From Rhodococcus sp. 14-2483-1-2 (GTDB lineage: Bacteria; Actinomycetota; Actinomycetes; Mycobacteriales; Mycobacteriaceae), in assembly GCF_002259405.1 (NCBI RefSeq), contig NZ_NPFW01000022.1, positions 62,001-126,000 of the forward strand: a DNA stretch of 64,000 nt. Direction: 5' to 3'. Below are positions 57,663 to 64,000 of this stretch, one piece after another. Below the pieces are notes generated by a model. The model ran no database searches, was not told the DNA's origin, and worked only from the letters and a program-made list of their open reading frames with translations. The position numbers and the translations under genes were made by a program. Each line of letters starts with the position of its first letter. The first letter of the stretch is position 1.

Positions 57663-60298
57663 ACGTGACCGATCCGGAACGACCGTCCGCGGCGGACGCC
57701 GAACCACCCACACCCGCCGAACCGTCGTGGATGTCCCAGCGCGCCGAGTCACTGAGATCGGCTGCGTCTGCCGTGATGCGCCAGCTGCGGCGGGTGTGGG
57801 CGCTCATCGTGTTCGGTGCCGTGGGAGCACCGGTCAGTTTCGCTTTGCTCGCCGTGGTCTGGGTGATGGGGATCGTTGCTGCGGTCGTGGACAACCGGGG
57901 CGAGATGGACAAGTACTTCGCTGTGGGCATCATGCCGTTCGAGCACTGGCACCTGTGGACCCCGCTCACCTCGGGTCTGGCGGCACCCGACATCGCCGGT
58001 TGTGTGGTGGCCACGGTCGGGGTGCTGCTCGCCGCCGCACCGATCGAGCGGCGTATCGGATCGCGTCGCTTCGCCGTCGCCGCGTTCGTGACGCAGGTGG
58101 CCGGTTCGCTGTTCGGCCTCGGTCTCGCGGTCCTGGCCAAGACCTTCGACGCGGACTGGGGATTCCGGTTGCACGTCGGAACCGCTGTGGGCCCGACGAC
58201 CTGGATCTTCGGTGTGGTCCTGGTCGCGACCTCGCGAATGGATACGTTGTGGCGCAGGCGAATCCGCGTCGGTGTACTGGCCCTGCTGGTGACGTTGGCA
58301 CTGTTCGGTGGACACCTGCAGGATGTCGTTCGGCTCGCTGCGGCGGTGATCGGTCTGATCGTGGGCCCGTGGATCGTCGGCCGATCGGCACGGGGCCCTC
58401 GATTGGCGGGTACCCAACGCGAAGGCCGGGTGCTGGTTGCGCTGATCGTCGCCGCGAGCGCCCTCGGCCCGGTGCTGGCCGCCCTGAGTCCCAATGCCGT
58501 CGGGCCGTTCGCTGTACTTCGTGATGTGGTGCGGGGGGTTCCGTACACGGCGGCCGAGGTGCGCGAAATCTGCGCCGACGCGACCACCGATCCGGTCGAA
58601 TGCCGTCGTGGTCTGCTCGATCTCAGACTCGGCGGAGTCGGACCGACGATCCTGAGCATCATGCCGTCCCTGTTCCTGCTCGTGGTCAGTGACGGCCTGC
58701 GTCGAGGCAGGCGTTTCGCGTGGGCGATGGCGGTGGTCTCGCAGGGAATTCTGCTCGCACTGTCGGTGGCCAACTTCGCAATCCGGTTCCTCGAGTCCGG
58801 TGACGACCAGTCCCTGTTCTACGGATTGGAATCGCCGACGGCGTACCGCACTGCGGTGCCGTTCCTGCTGCCACTGATCGTGTTGCTGGTCCTGATCGTC
58901 ACGCGCAAGTTCTTCGACGTCTCGGCACCTTCGGGTACCTACCGTCGATGGGCGGCCTCGGTGGTCGGAGTGGCGGTCGGACTCGCCCTGATCTACTCGA
59001 TCGGTGGATATCTGGCCCGCGACGGCTTCGCCGATTCACCGTCCTTCGGCGGATTGCTGGTGGACTTCCCGCAACGACTGGTTCCCCCGGTCTACCTGCA
59101 GTGGCTCGAGCCCGCCCTGTTACCGCAGAGCACGCCGACGACCCTGCTCTTCGAGTGGACCGGCGTGGTGTTCTGGGTGGTGGTCTGCGTGCTCGCCGCC
59201 AGCACGTTCCTCACCCCGGTGTACGGCACCGAGACCGACGCCACCGAACGCGCTCGTGGATTGCTCATGTCGAGCAGTGGGTCTGCTCTGTCGTGGATGA
59301 CGACCTGGCGCGGCAACAAGTACTGGTTCGGTCCGGACGGTCGCAGCTACGTCGCCTACCGGGTCATCTCCGGCGTGGCACTGACCACCGGCGATCCCGT
59401 CGGTCCGCGGGAGTCCCTGCGGGACAACGTCGTCGACTTCGCCGAGTTCGCGTCCGAGAACGGCTGGATCCCGTGCTTCTACTCGGTCACTCCCGAGGTC
59501 CGCCGCATCACCGACTCCCTCGGTTGGGGTGGAATCCAGGTCGGTGAGGAAACGGTTCTCGACCTGGACGGAATTGCGTTCACCGGCAAGCGATTCCAGG
59601 ACGTGCGGACTGCACTGAACAGAGCGAAGAAGGCCGGCGTCGTCGCCGAGTGGATTCGTTTTCCTTCTGCTCCGCTGGCGATCACGGACCAGATCACTGC
59701 GATCTCGGAGGAATGGGTCGCGGACAAGGGCATGCCCGAGATGGGCTTCACCCTCGGCGGTCTCGAGGAGGTCGACGACGAGAACGTGCGGTGCCTGATC
59801 GCCGTCGACGAGCACCGGACCGTGCACGGCGTGACCTCGTGGATGCCGGTGTACGAGGACGGCGTCATCGTCGGATGGACGCTCGACTTCATGAGACGCA
59901 GATCCGAGGGCTTCCGGCCCACGATGGAGTTCCTCATCGCATCGGCCGCTCTGCTGCTCGAGCAGGAGGGGGCCCGATTCCTCAGTCTCTCGGGCGCACC
60001 CCTGGCCAAGGTCGACGAGAAGCAACCCGAACACGTCTCCAGTGTCGAGCAGTCGACGCTGTCGGGGCTGCTCGAGCGGCTGCTGGACGTTCTCGGACGC
60101 ACGCTCGAACCCGTCTACGGATTCCGTTCCCTACTGGCGTTCAAGTCGAAGTTCCAGCCTCGCTACGAGCCGATGCACATGACCTTTGCGGATCCGGCCG
60201 CACTGCCCAGCATCGGCAATGCGATCGGCCGGGCATATCTGCCGGACGTGTCGATCGGTCAGGGTGTCAAGCTGGTGCGCACGATGATCGAGCGGTGA
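57659..60298 (+). CDS. Lysylphosphatidylglycerol synthetase-like protein with rhomboid-like membrane half
   Basis: An 879-residue membrane protein. The first 280 residues read as a rhomboid-like fold (FEHWHLWTPLTSGL, GTAVGPTTWIFG), but the expected GxSG serine site is not seen. More helices follow to about 540. From about 550 to 870 lies a DUF2156/MprF-type aminoacyl-phosphatidylglycerol synthetase domain (WRGNKYWFGPDGRSYVAYR, ALTTGDPVGP, AEFASENGWIPCFYSVT). No LysRS domain is attached. It probably modifies phosphatidylglycerol with an amino acid, changing surface charge. It is coupled to the esterase by GTGA. Confidence 0.82.
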   Translation: MNVTDPERPSAADAEPPTPAEPSWMSQRAESLRSAASAVMRQLRRVWALIVFGAVGAPVSFALLAVVWVMGIVAAVVDNRGEMDKYFAVGIMPFEHWHLWTPLTSGLAAPDIAGCVVATVGVLLAAAPIERRIGSRRFAVAAFVTQVAGSLFGLGLAVLAKTFDADWGFRLHVGTAVGPTTWIFGVVLVATSRMDTLWRRRIRVGVLALLVTLALFGGHLQDVVRLAAAVIGLIVGPWIVGRSARGPRLAGTQREGRVLVALIVAASALGPVLAALSPNAVGPFAVLRDVVRGVPYTAAEVREICADATTDPVECRRGLLDLRLGGVGPTILSIMPSLFLLVVSDGLRRGRRFAWAMAVVSQGILLALSVANFAIRFLESGDDQSLFYGLESPTAYRTAVPFLLPLIVLLVLIVTRKFFDVSAPSGTYRRWAASVVGVAVGLALIYSIGGYLARDGFADSPSFGGLLVDFPQRLVPPVYLQWLEPALLPQSTPTTLLFEWTGVVFWVVVCVLAASTFLTPVYGTETDATERARGLLMSSSGSALSWMTTWRGNKYWFGPDGRSYVAYRVISGVALTTGDPVGPRESLRDNVVDFAEFASENGWIPCFYSVTPEVRRITDSLGWGGIQVGEETVLDLDGIAFTGKRFQDVRTALNRAKKAGVVAEWIRFPSAPLAITDQITAISEEWVADKGMPEMGFTLGGLEEVDDENVRCLIAVDEHRTVHGVTSWMPVYEDGVIVGWTLDFMRRRSEGFRPTMEFLIASAALLLEQEGARFLSLSGAPLAKVDEKQPEHVSSVEQSTLSGLLERLLDVLGRTLEPVYGFRSLLAFKSKFQPRYEPMHMTFADPAALPSIGNAIGRAYLPDVSIGQGVKLVRTMIER

Positions 60299-60307
60299 GA
60301 CTGCGCG

Positions 60308-61177
60308 CTACCGCTCGGTGGAAGCACCTGCGGTGGTGTGGCTCTCGGACCGTACGGGTCCACCGACCGACCCGTACACGTGCCGGGTGCCGATCGGAAC
60401 GATGAGGGGACGATCGGACATCGGATCGTCGATCACGGCGGCTTCGAGGCCGAACACGTCGAGGAGTAGTTCCTCGGAGATGACGTCCTGTGGCCTGCCG
60501 GACGTGACGATCCGGCCCTGCTTCATCACGATCAACCGGTCGCTGTAGCGAATCGCCAGATTCAGATCGTGCAGGACCATGACGATGGTGCGGCCCAGTT
60601 CGTCGTGCAGGCGGTCGACGAGATCCAGGACCTCGATGGAGTGCGCCAGATCGAGGTAGGTGGTCGGCTCGTCGAGCAGAAGGATGTCGGTGCCCTGGGC
60701 CAGCGCCATCGAGATCCACGCGCGTTGCCGTTGGCCACCGGACAGTTCGTCGACGGGTCGGTCGGCGAGGTCACCGACCCCGGTCAGTTCGAGTGCGTTC
60801 GCCACCTCGGCCTCGTCGTCGGAGCTCCACTGCCTGATCCACGACTGGTGCGGGTGACGACCTCGTGACACGAGATCTGCGACGGTCAGTCCTTCGGGAG
60901 CGGTCGGTGCCTGAGGCAGCATCCCGAGGGTGCGTGCCACTTCTTTGGTCTTCATCGAAGAGATGGCCCGACCGTCGAGCATCACGCTGCCGGCCTTGGG
61001 CTTGAGCAGACGGCCGAGCGAACGCAGCAGCGTCGACTTTCCACAGCCGTTGGGTCCGATGACCGTGGTGATGACCCCGGTGTGGATCTCGAGATCGAGG
61101 TGCTCGACGATGACGCGGTCGCCGTAACCGAGGCTCAGATCGTTCGCGATCAGACGCGAGGTGTGGCTGGTTGTCAT
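60308..61177 (-). CDS. Iron-siderophore ABC transporter ATP-binding protein
   Basis: A 289-residue FepC/FecE-type ATPase: Walker A GPNGCGKST, signature LSGGQRQRA, Walker B ILLLDEPTTYLD and switch VLHDLNLAIRY. It powers import of ferric siderophore through the two permeases encoded just before it. ATG 61177 overlaps the stop of the permease gene (ATGA). It ends 9 bases from the convergent synthetase gene, with no terminator between. Confidence 0.93.
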   Translation of the reverse strand: MTTSHTSRLIANDLSLGYGDRVIVEHLDLEIHTGVITTVIGPNGCGKSTLLRSLGRLLKPKAGSVMLDGRAISSMKTKEVARTLGMLPQAPTAPEGLTVADLVSRGRHPHQSWIRQWSSDDEAEVANALELTGVGDLADRPVDELSGGQRQRAWISMALAQGTDILLLDEPTTYLDLAHSIEVLDLVDRLHDELGRTIVMVLHDLNLAIRYSDRLIVMKQGRIVTSGRPQDVISEELLLDVFGLEAAVIDDPMSDRPLIVPIGTRHVYGSVGGPVRSESHTTAGASTER

Positions 61178-62274
61178 ACGGAGGCCTTTCGATTACTGCG
61201 AACGAGTAGGTAGAGCAGGAACGGTCCGCCGAGGGCCGAGGTGACGATGCCGACCGGAAGCTCCACCGGCAGAATCGTGCGCGCGATCAGATCGCTTGCC
61301 ACGACGAGCAATCCACCGAGCAGTGCCGACGCGATGATCGGCGGGCCGGGCGTTCGCAGCACCCTCAGCGCGATCTGAGGAGCGGCGAGCGCGACGAATC
61401 CGATGGGCCCCGCGGCGGCGGTCGCGATCGCGGCGAGTGCGACTGCAGCGAGCAGCATCATGGCCTGACTGTGTTGCAGGCGAACACCGAGCGATCGTGC
61501 GTTGTCGTCGCCGAGCCGCAGGGCACCCAGTGTGAACGTCGCGACGACGGTTCCGCCGCCGACGAGGACGACTGCGATGGCCACCGGCCAGACCGCGCCC
61601 CAATCGGCTCCGTTGAGCGACCCGTTGAGCCAGACCTGGGCACGGGAAACATCGTTGATGTCGGCGCTGATCAGCAGCCAGCCGATCACCGCGGTGAGCA
61701 TCGCGTTGACGGCGATTCCGACCAGAATGAGGCGGAACCCGTCGACGCCCTTGCGCCAGGCGAGGGTATAGATCGCGATCGCGGTGAGCAGCCCGCCGAT
61801 CAGTGCCGCGAGAGGAAGGCCGAGGGTGGCGAGCAGCCCGCTGAAACTGCCGCCACCGCCGAGCACGATCAGTGCGACTGCCGCGGCACTGGAACCGGCG
61901 GTGATGCCCAGGATGTCGGGGCTGGCGAGGGCGTTGCGGGATATCGACTGCGTGATCGCGCCGGATATGCCGAGGGCGGCCCCGACGAGGAGCCCGGTCA
62001 GTGATCGGGGCAATCGCAGGTCCATCACGATGAATCGTTCGATCCTCGAACCGCCGCCGAGCAGTACGTCGAGTACCTGCGCGATCGACAGCGGGAAGTC
62101 GCCTCGGCCGATGTTCACGCACATGACCAGCACCAGTGCCGCAGCCAGGAGGACGGTCGTCAGGACCATCAGTGGGCGTCGGACCATCGAGATCGGACCG
62201 AAGCGGAACGCCGGCCGGGTGCGAACGCCACCCCGGCCGGGCGTCGGTGTGGGGGACTTCAGGTCGGCGGTCAC
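61174..62274 (-). CDS. Iron-siderophore ABC permease (FecCD family)
   Basis: A 366-residue permease with about nine helices: LRLPRSLTGLLVGAALGISGA, NALASPDILGITAGSSAAAVALI and GPIGFVALAAPQIALRVL are FecCD hallmarks. It forms a pair with the longer permease upstream; the GTG start overlaps that gene's stop (GTGA). The open frame further upstream only shadows the neighbouring permease gene. Confidence 0.92.
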   Translation of the reverse strand: MTADLKSPTPTPGRGGVRTRPAFRFGPISMVRRPLMVLTTVLLAAALVLVMCVNIGRGDFPLSIAQVLDVLLGGGSRIERFIVMDLRLPRSLTGLLVGAALGISGAITQSISRNALASPDILGITAGSSAAAVALIVLGGGGSFSGLLATLGLPLAALIGGLLTAIAIYTLAWRKGVDGFRLILVGIAVNAMLTAVIGWLLISADINDVSRAQVWLNGSLNGADWGAVWPVAIAVVLVGGGTVVATFTLGALRLGDDNARSLGVRLQHSQAMMLLAAVALAAIATAAAGPIGFVALAAPQIALRVLRTPGPPIIASALLGGLLVVASDLIARTILPVELPVGIVTSALGGPFLLYLLVRSNRKASV

Positions 62275-63746
62275 AGGCCGACCAACTTCCGGCGTCGGAC
62301 GAGAGCGATGAAGAACGGCGCTCCGATCAGTGCCAGAACGATGCCGACCTGAAGCTCGCCCGGGCGCACCACGACTCGTCCGATGACGTCGGCGATCATG
62401 AGCATCACGCCGCCCATGAGACCGGCATAGGGCACGAGCCAGCGGTAGTCGGGACCGGTCACCGCGCGGGCGATGTGCGGCACGACGAGGCCGACGAACG
62501 CAATGGGCCCGCATGCTGCGGTCGCTGCGCCGGTGAGCAGGGTGATGGCGAGGATGCCGACGGTGCGGGTGACCGCGATGTTGGTCCCGAGCGATCGTGC
62601 GACGTCCTCGCCGAGGCTCATGACGTTGAGGCCGGGTGTGCTCGCCAACGCTATGAGGACACCGATCACCAGGAACGGCAGAACCTGCCACAGTACGTCG
62701 AGACCGCGTCCTGCAACGGATCCGACCACCCAGAAGCGGTAGCCGTCCAAGCTGGTCTGATCGAGCAGTACGACGGCGTTGGTCATGGCCGAGAGAAAGA
62801 ATGCGACGCCGGCTCCGGCCAGGGCGAGATTGACCGGACTCGATCTGCCGGACCCGATCGACGACAGGCCGAACACCACGATGCTCGCCACCGCCGAACC
62901 GGCGAACGCGAACCACAGGTACTGACTCGGTGAGGTGAACCGGAACAGGTAGATGGCCATGACGACGAAGAACGCCGCCCCGGAATTGAGGCCGAGCAGG
63001 CTGGCGTCGGCCAACGGATTGCGGGTGTGCCCCTGGATGAGAGCGCCTGCGATGCCGAGCGCAATTCCTACGACCAACGCGAGCACCGTGCGGGGAACTC
63101 GCAGCGTGCGCACGATGATGTCGGTGTCGGTGCCCGTCGAATTCAGCAGGGCGTGGGCGATTTCGGCGAAGGTCAGTGGTCGCGCGCCGATGGCGATGCT
63201 GGCCAGTATTCCGGCTACGAGAGCTGCGACCAGGACGGCCAAGCCGAGCAATCTTCGGCGCCGAATCGCGGCGACCGAACCGTCCTTGGGAATCGGCTCG
63301 AATCCCTCCGCTGCCGCGGTCTTGTCTCGAACGATCTCGGACGACGAAGCGTCGATCCCGAACTGGCGCCGGAGGGCACGGCGAACACCGATGGGACCGT
63401 GCGTGGCGCTGTCACGCAGTGTCAGACCCATCCAGCGGCGGCCGGTGCTCTGGCCTTCGTTGCCGTCGCGGTAGCCGCGATTCCAGACGAACAGGGCTAC
63501 GGCGACGCCCACCGCGATGGTGCCGAACACGATTCGGTCCGCCTGGCCGCCGCCGTTGTCGTCACGAAGAGCGTCGACGATCGACCAGCCGACGAACAGA
63601 GGGACCAGCACGATCAGTGCGTCGATCGCGGCTGCAGCGATGCGGGAGCTACGCGGCGGCGGCCCGGTGGGCACGTCTTCGGTCCCGTACGGCTCGTCGG
63701 AAGACCGGCGTGCGCCGTGGGGGCCGAGTAGCGGAGCTGTTGTCAC
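62271..63746 (-). CDS. RDD-domain/FecCD fusion permease
   Basis: A 491-residue protein. Residues about 30-150 form an RDD domain (SRIAAAAIDALIVLVPLF, GQSTGRRWMGLTLRDSATHG, IGVRRALRRQFGID); from about 165 a full FecCD permease follows (LRVPRTVLALVVGIALGIAGA, RNPLADASLLGLNSGAAFF, GPIAFVGLVVPHIAR). Normal FecCD permeases are 330-350 residues, so the extra 150 are the RDD part. It uses a GTG start with GAGGAG before it. It is the first gene of the siderophore-uptake operon and faces the iron-box region. Confidence 0.9.
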   Translation of the reverse strand: MTTAPLLGPHGARRSSDEPYGTEDVPTGPPPRSSRIAAAAIDALIVLVPLFVGWSIVDALRDDNGGGQADRIVFGTIAVGVAVALFVWNRGYRDGNEGQSTGRRWMGLTLRDSATHGPIGVRRALRRQFGIDASSSEIVRDKTAAAEGFEPIPKDGSVAAIRRRRLLGLAVLVAALVAGILASIAIGARPLTFAEIAHALLNSTGTDTDIIVRTLRVPRTVLALVVGIALGIAGALIQGHTRNPLADASLLGLNSGAAFFVVMAIYLFRFTSPSQYLWFAFAGSAVASIVVFGLSSIGSGRSSPVNLALAGAGVAFFLSAMTNAVVLLDQTSLDGYRFWVVGSVAGRGLDVLWQVLPFLVIGVLIALASTPGLNVMSLGEDVARSLGTNIAVTRTVGILAITLLTGAATAACGPIAFVGLVVPHIARAVTGPDYRWLVPYAGLMGGVMLMIADVIGRVVVRPGELQVGIVLALIGAPFFIALVRRRKLVGL

Positions 63747-63785
63747 AGTGCTCGTGACTCCTCGCTGTTTTCGAAGGGACTCGGT

Positions 63786-63804
63786 TTAGGTTACGGAACC
63801 CTTC
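63786..63804. promoter_or_regulatory. Weak candidate IdeR/DtxR iron box
   Basis: TTAGGTTACGGAACCCTTC matches about 13 of 19 positions of the consensus iron box, with the left half perfect. It lies 40 bases upstream of the permease GTG, where it could repress the uptake operon when iron is plentiful. Confidence 0.45.
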
Positions 63805-63854
63805 CTCGACATGTGAGGTGAGGTAAGGGTAGCGGTGCCTGACCCGCTTTACGA

Positions 63855-63873
63855 TCTGGTTAGGCTAACCTAC
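63855..63873. promoter_or_regulatory. Strong IdeR/DtxR iron box
   Basis: TCTGGTTAGGCTAACCTAC matches 16 of 19 positions of the actinobacterial iron-box consensus TTAGGTTAGGCTAACCTAA, including the whole core. It lies 57 bases before the start of the rightward gene and about 110 before the leftward permease, so iron probably controls both. Confidence 0.85.
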
Positions 63874-63929
63874 ATTCAGTGGGTAGGGGTGCGACGCGTG
63901 CACCCGCCGAGAACCTAAGGAGCGATCAG

Positions 63930-64000
63930 GTGTCAGTTGCAACAGCGTCATACATGGGCTGGGCCGATGTGCATCGATTCTCGAGTCGATCCGGCGGGGC
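63930..64000 (+). CDS. Start of an iron-controlled gene (cut by window edge)
   Basis: Only about 23 codons are visible, from GTG 63930 (VSVATASYMGWADVHRFSS). AAGGAG stands about 7 bases before it. Position behind a strong iron box suggests a siderophore or iron-uptake protein, but the family cannot be told from this length. Confidence 0.55.
   Translation, partial: MSVATASYMGWADVHRFSSRSGG

Noticed and set aside
57037-58773. Minus-strand frame of over 570 codons across the esterase/synthetase junction
   Set aside because: Low-complexity Arg/Thr/Pro shadow with no recognisable domain, spanning two real genes.

Overview
The window reads as chromosomal DNA of a high-GC, mycolic-acid-type actinobacterium, most like Rhodococcus or a close relative. 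The basis is strong G/C third-position bias, many GTG/TTG starts, ATGA/GTGA gene overlaps, likely leaderless promoters, an IdeR-type iron box and a long block whose gene order matches the mycobacterial region from pgsA2 to blaI (Rv1822 to Rv1846c in M. tuberculosis, from memory). I see no tRNA, rRNA, insertion sequence, prophage or CRISPR array.

Region 1 (1-19 kb) is accessory and metabolic. It holds the start of a Ser/Thr protein kinase, a divergent EAL-domain protein, an alanine/glycine:cation symporter, and two separate sets for nitrogen-compound use. The first set is a PucR regulator, an NCS1 purine/cytosine-type permease and an ATZ/TRZ-type amidohydrolase; the PucR frame is broken by a TGA codon. 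The second is a GntR/FCD regulator, an allophanate hydrolase, an isochorismatase-fold biuret-type hydrolase and an NCS2-type permease, and looks like an import-and-mineralise route for biuret or a related ureide. Between them lie small stress and housekeeping genes (GyrI-like, MFS, VOC, a membrane protein/winged-helix regulator pair with a palindromic operator, FAD oxidoreductase, DHFR-like, DUF503).

Region 2 (19-28 kb) has a carboxylic acid reductase, an acyl-CoA dehydrogenase with an SDR, and the most unusual locus here: a JmjC/cupin oxygenase translationally coupled (TTGA overlap) to an 85-residue protein made almost wholly of three 24-residue Gly/Asp/His repeats, preceded by a 52-residue ORF with a run of six glycines. 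Isopentenyl-diphosphate isomerase diverges from it.

Region 3 (28-56 kb) is the conserved core: Nudix, CDP-alcohol phosphatidyltransferase, DUF881/Sbp/DUF881, gcvH, garA, ftsR, DUF151, MerR, a tandem glycine riboswitch and gcvP, metallophosphoesterase, vWA protein, glcB, two CNNM/CorC membrane proteins, guaB1, a DMT transporter, a DEAD-box helicase, gnd, a second DEAD-box helicase with nine GYQG-type repeats, and an M56 peptidase/BlaI pair with a clear operator.

Region 4 (56-64 kb) carries a membrane-anchored esterase overlapping a lysylphosphatidylglycerol synthetase-like protein with a rhomboid-like membrane half. It ends with an iron-siderophore ABC importer (two permeases, one with an N-terminal RDD domain, and an ATPase) reading away from an iron-box region, and the first codons of a further gene.
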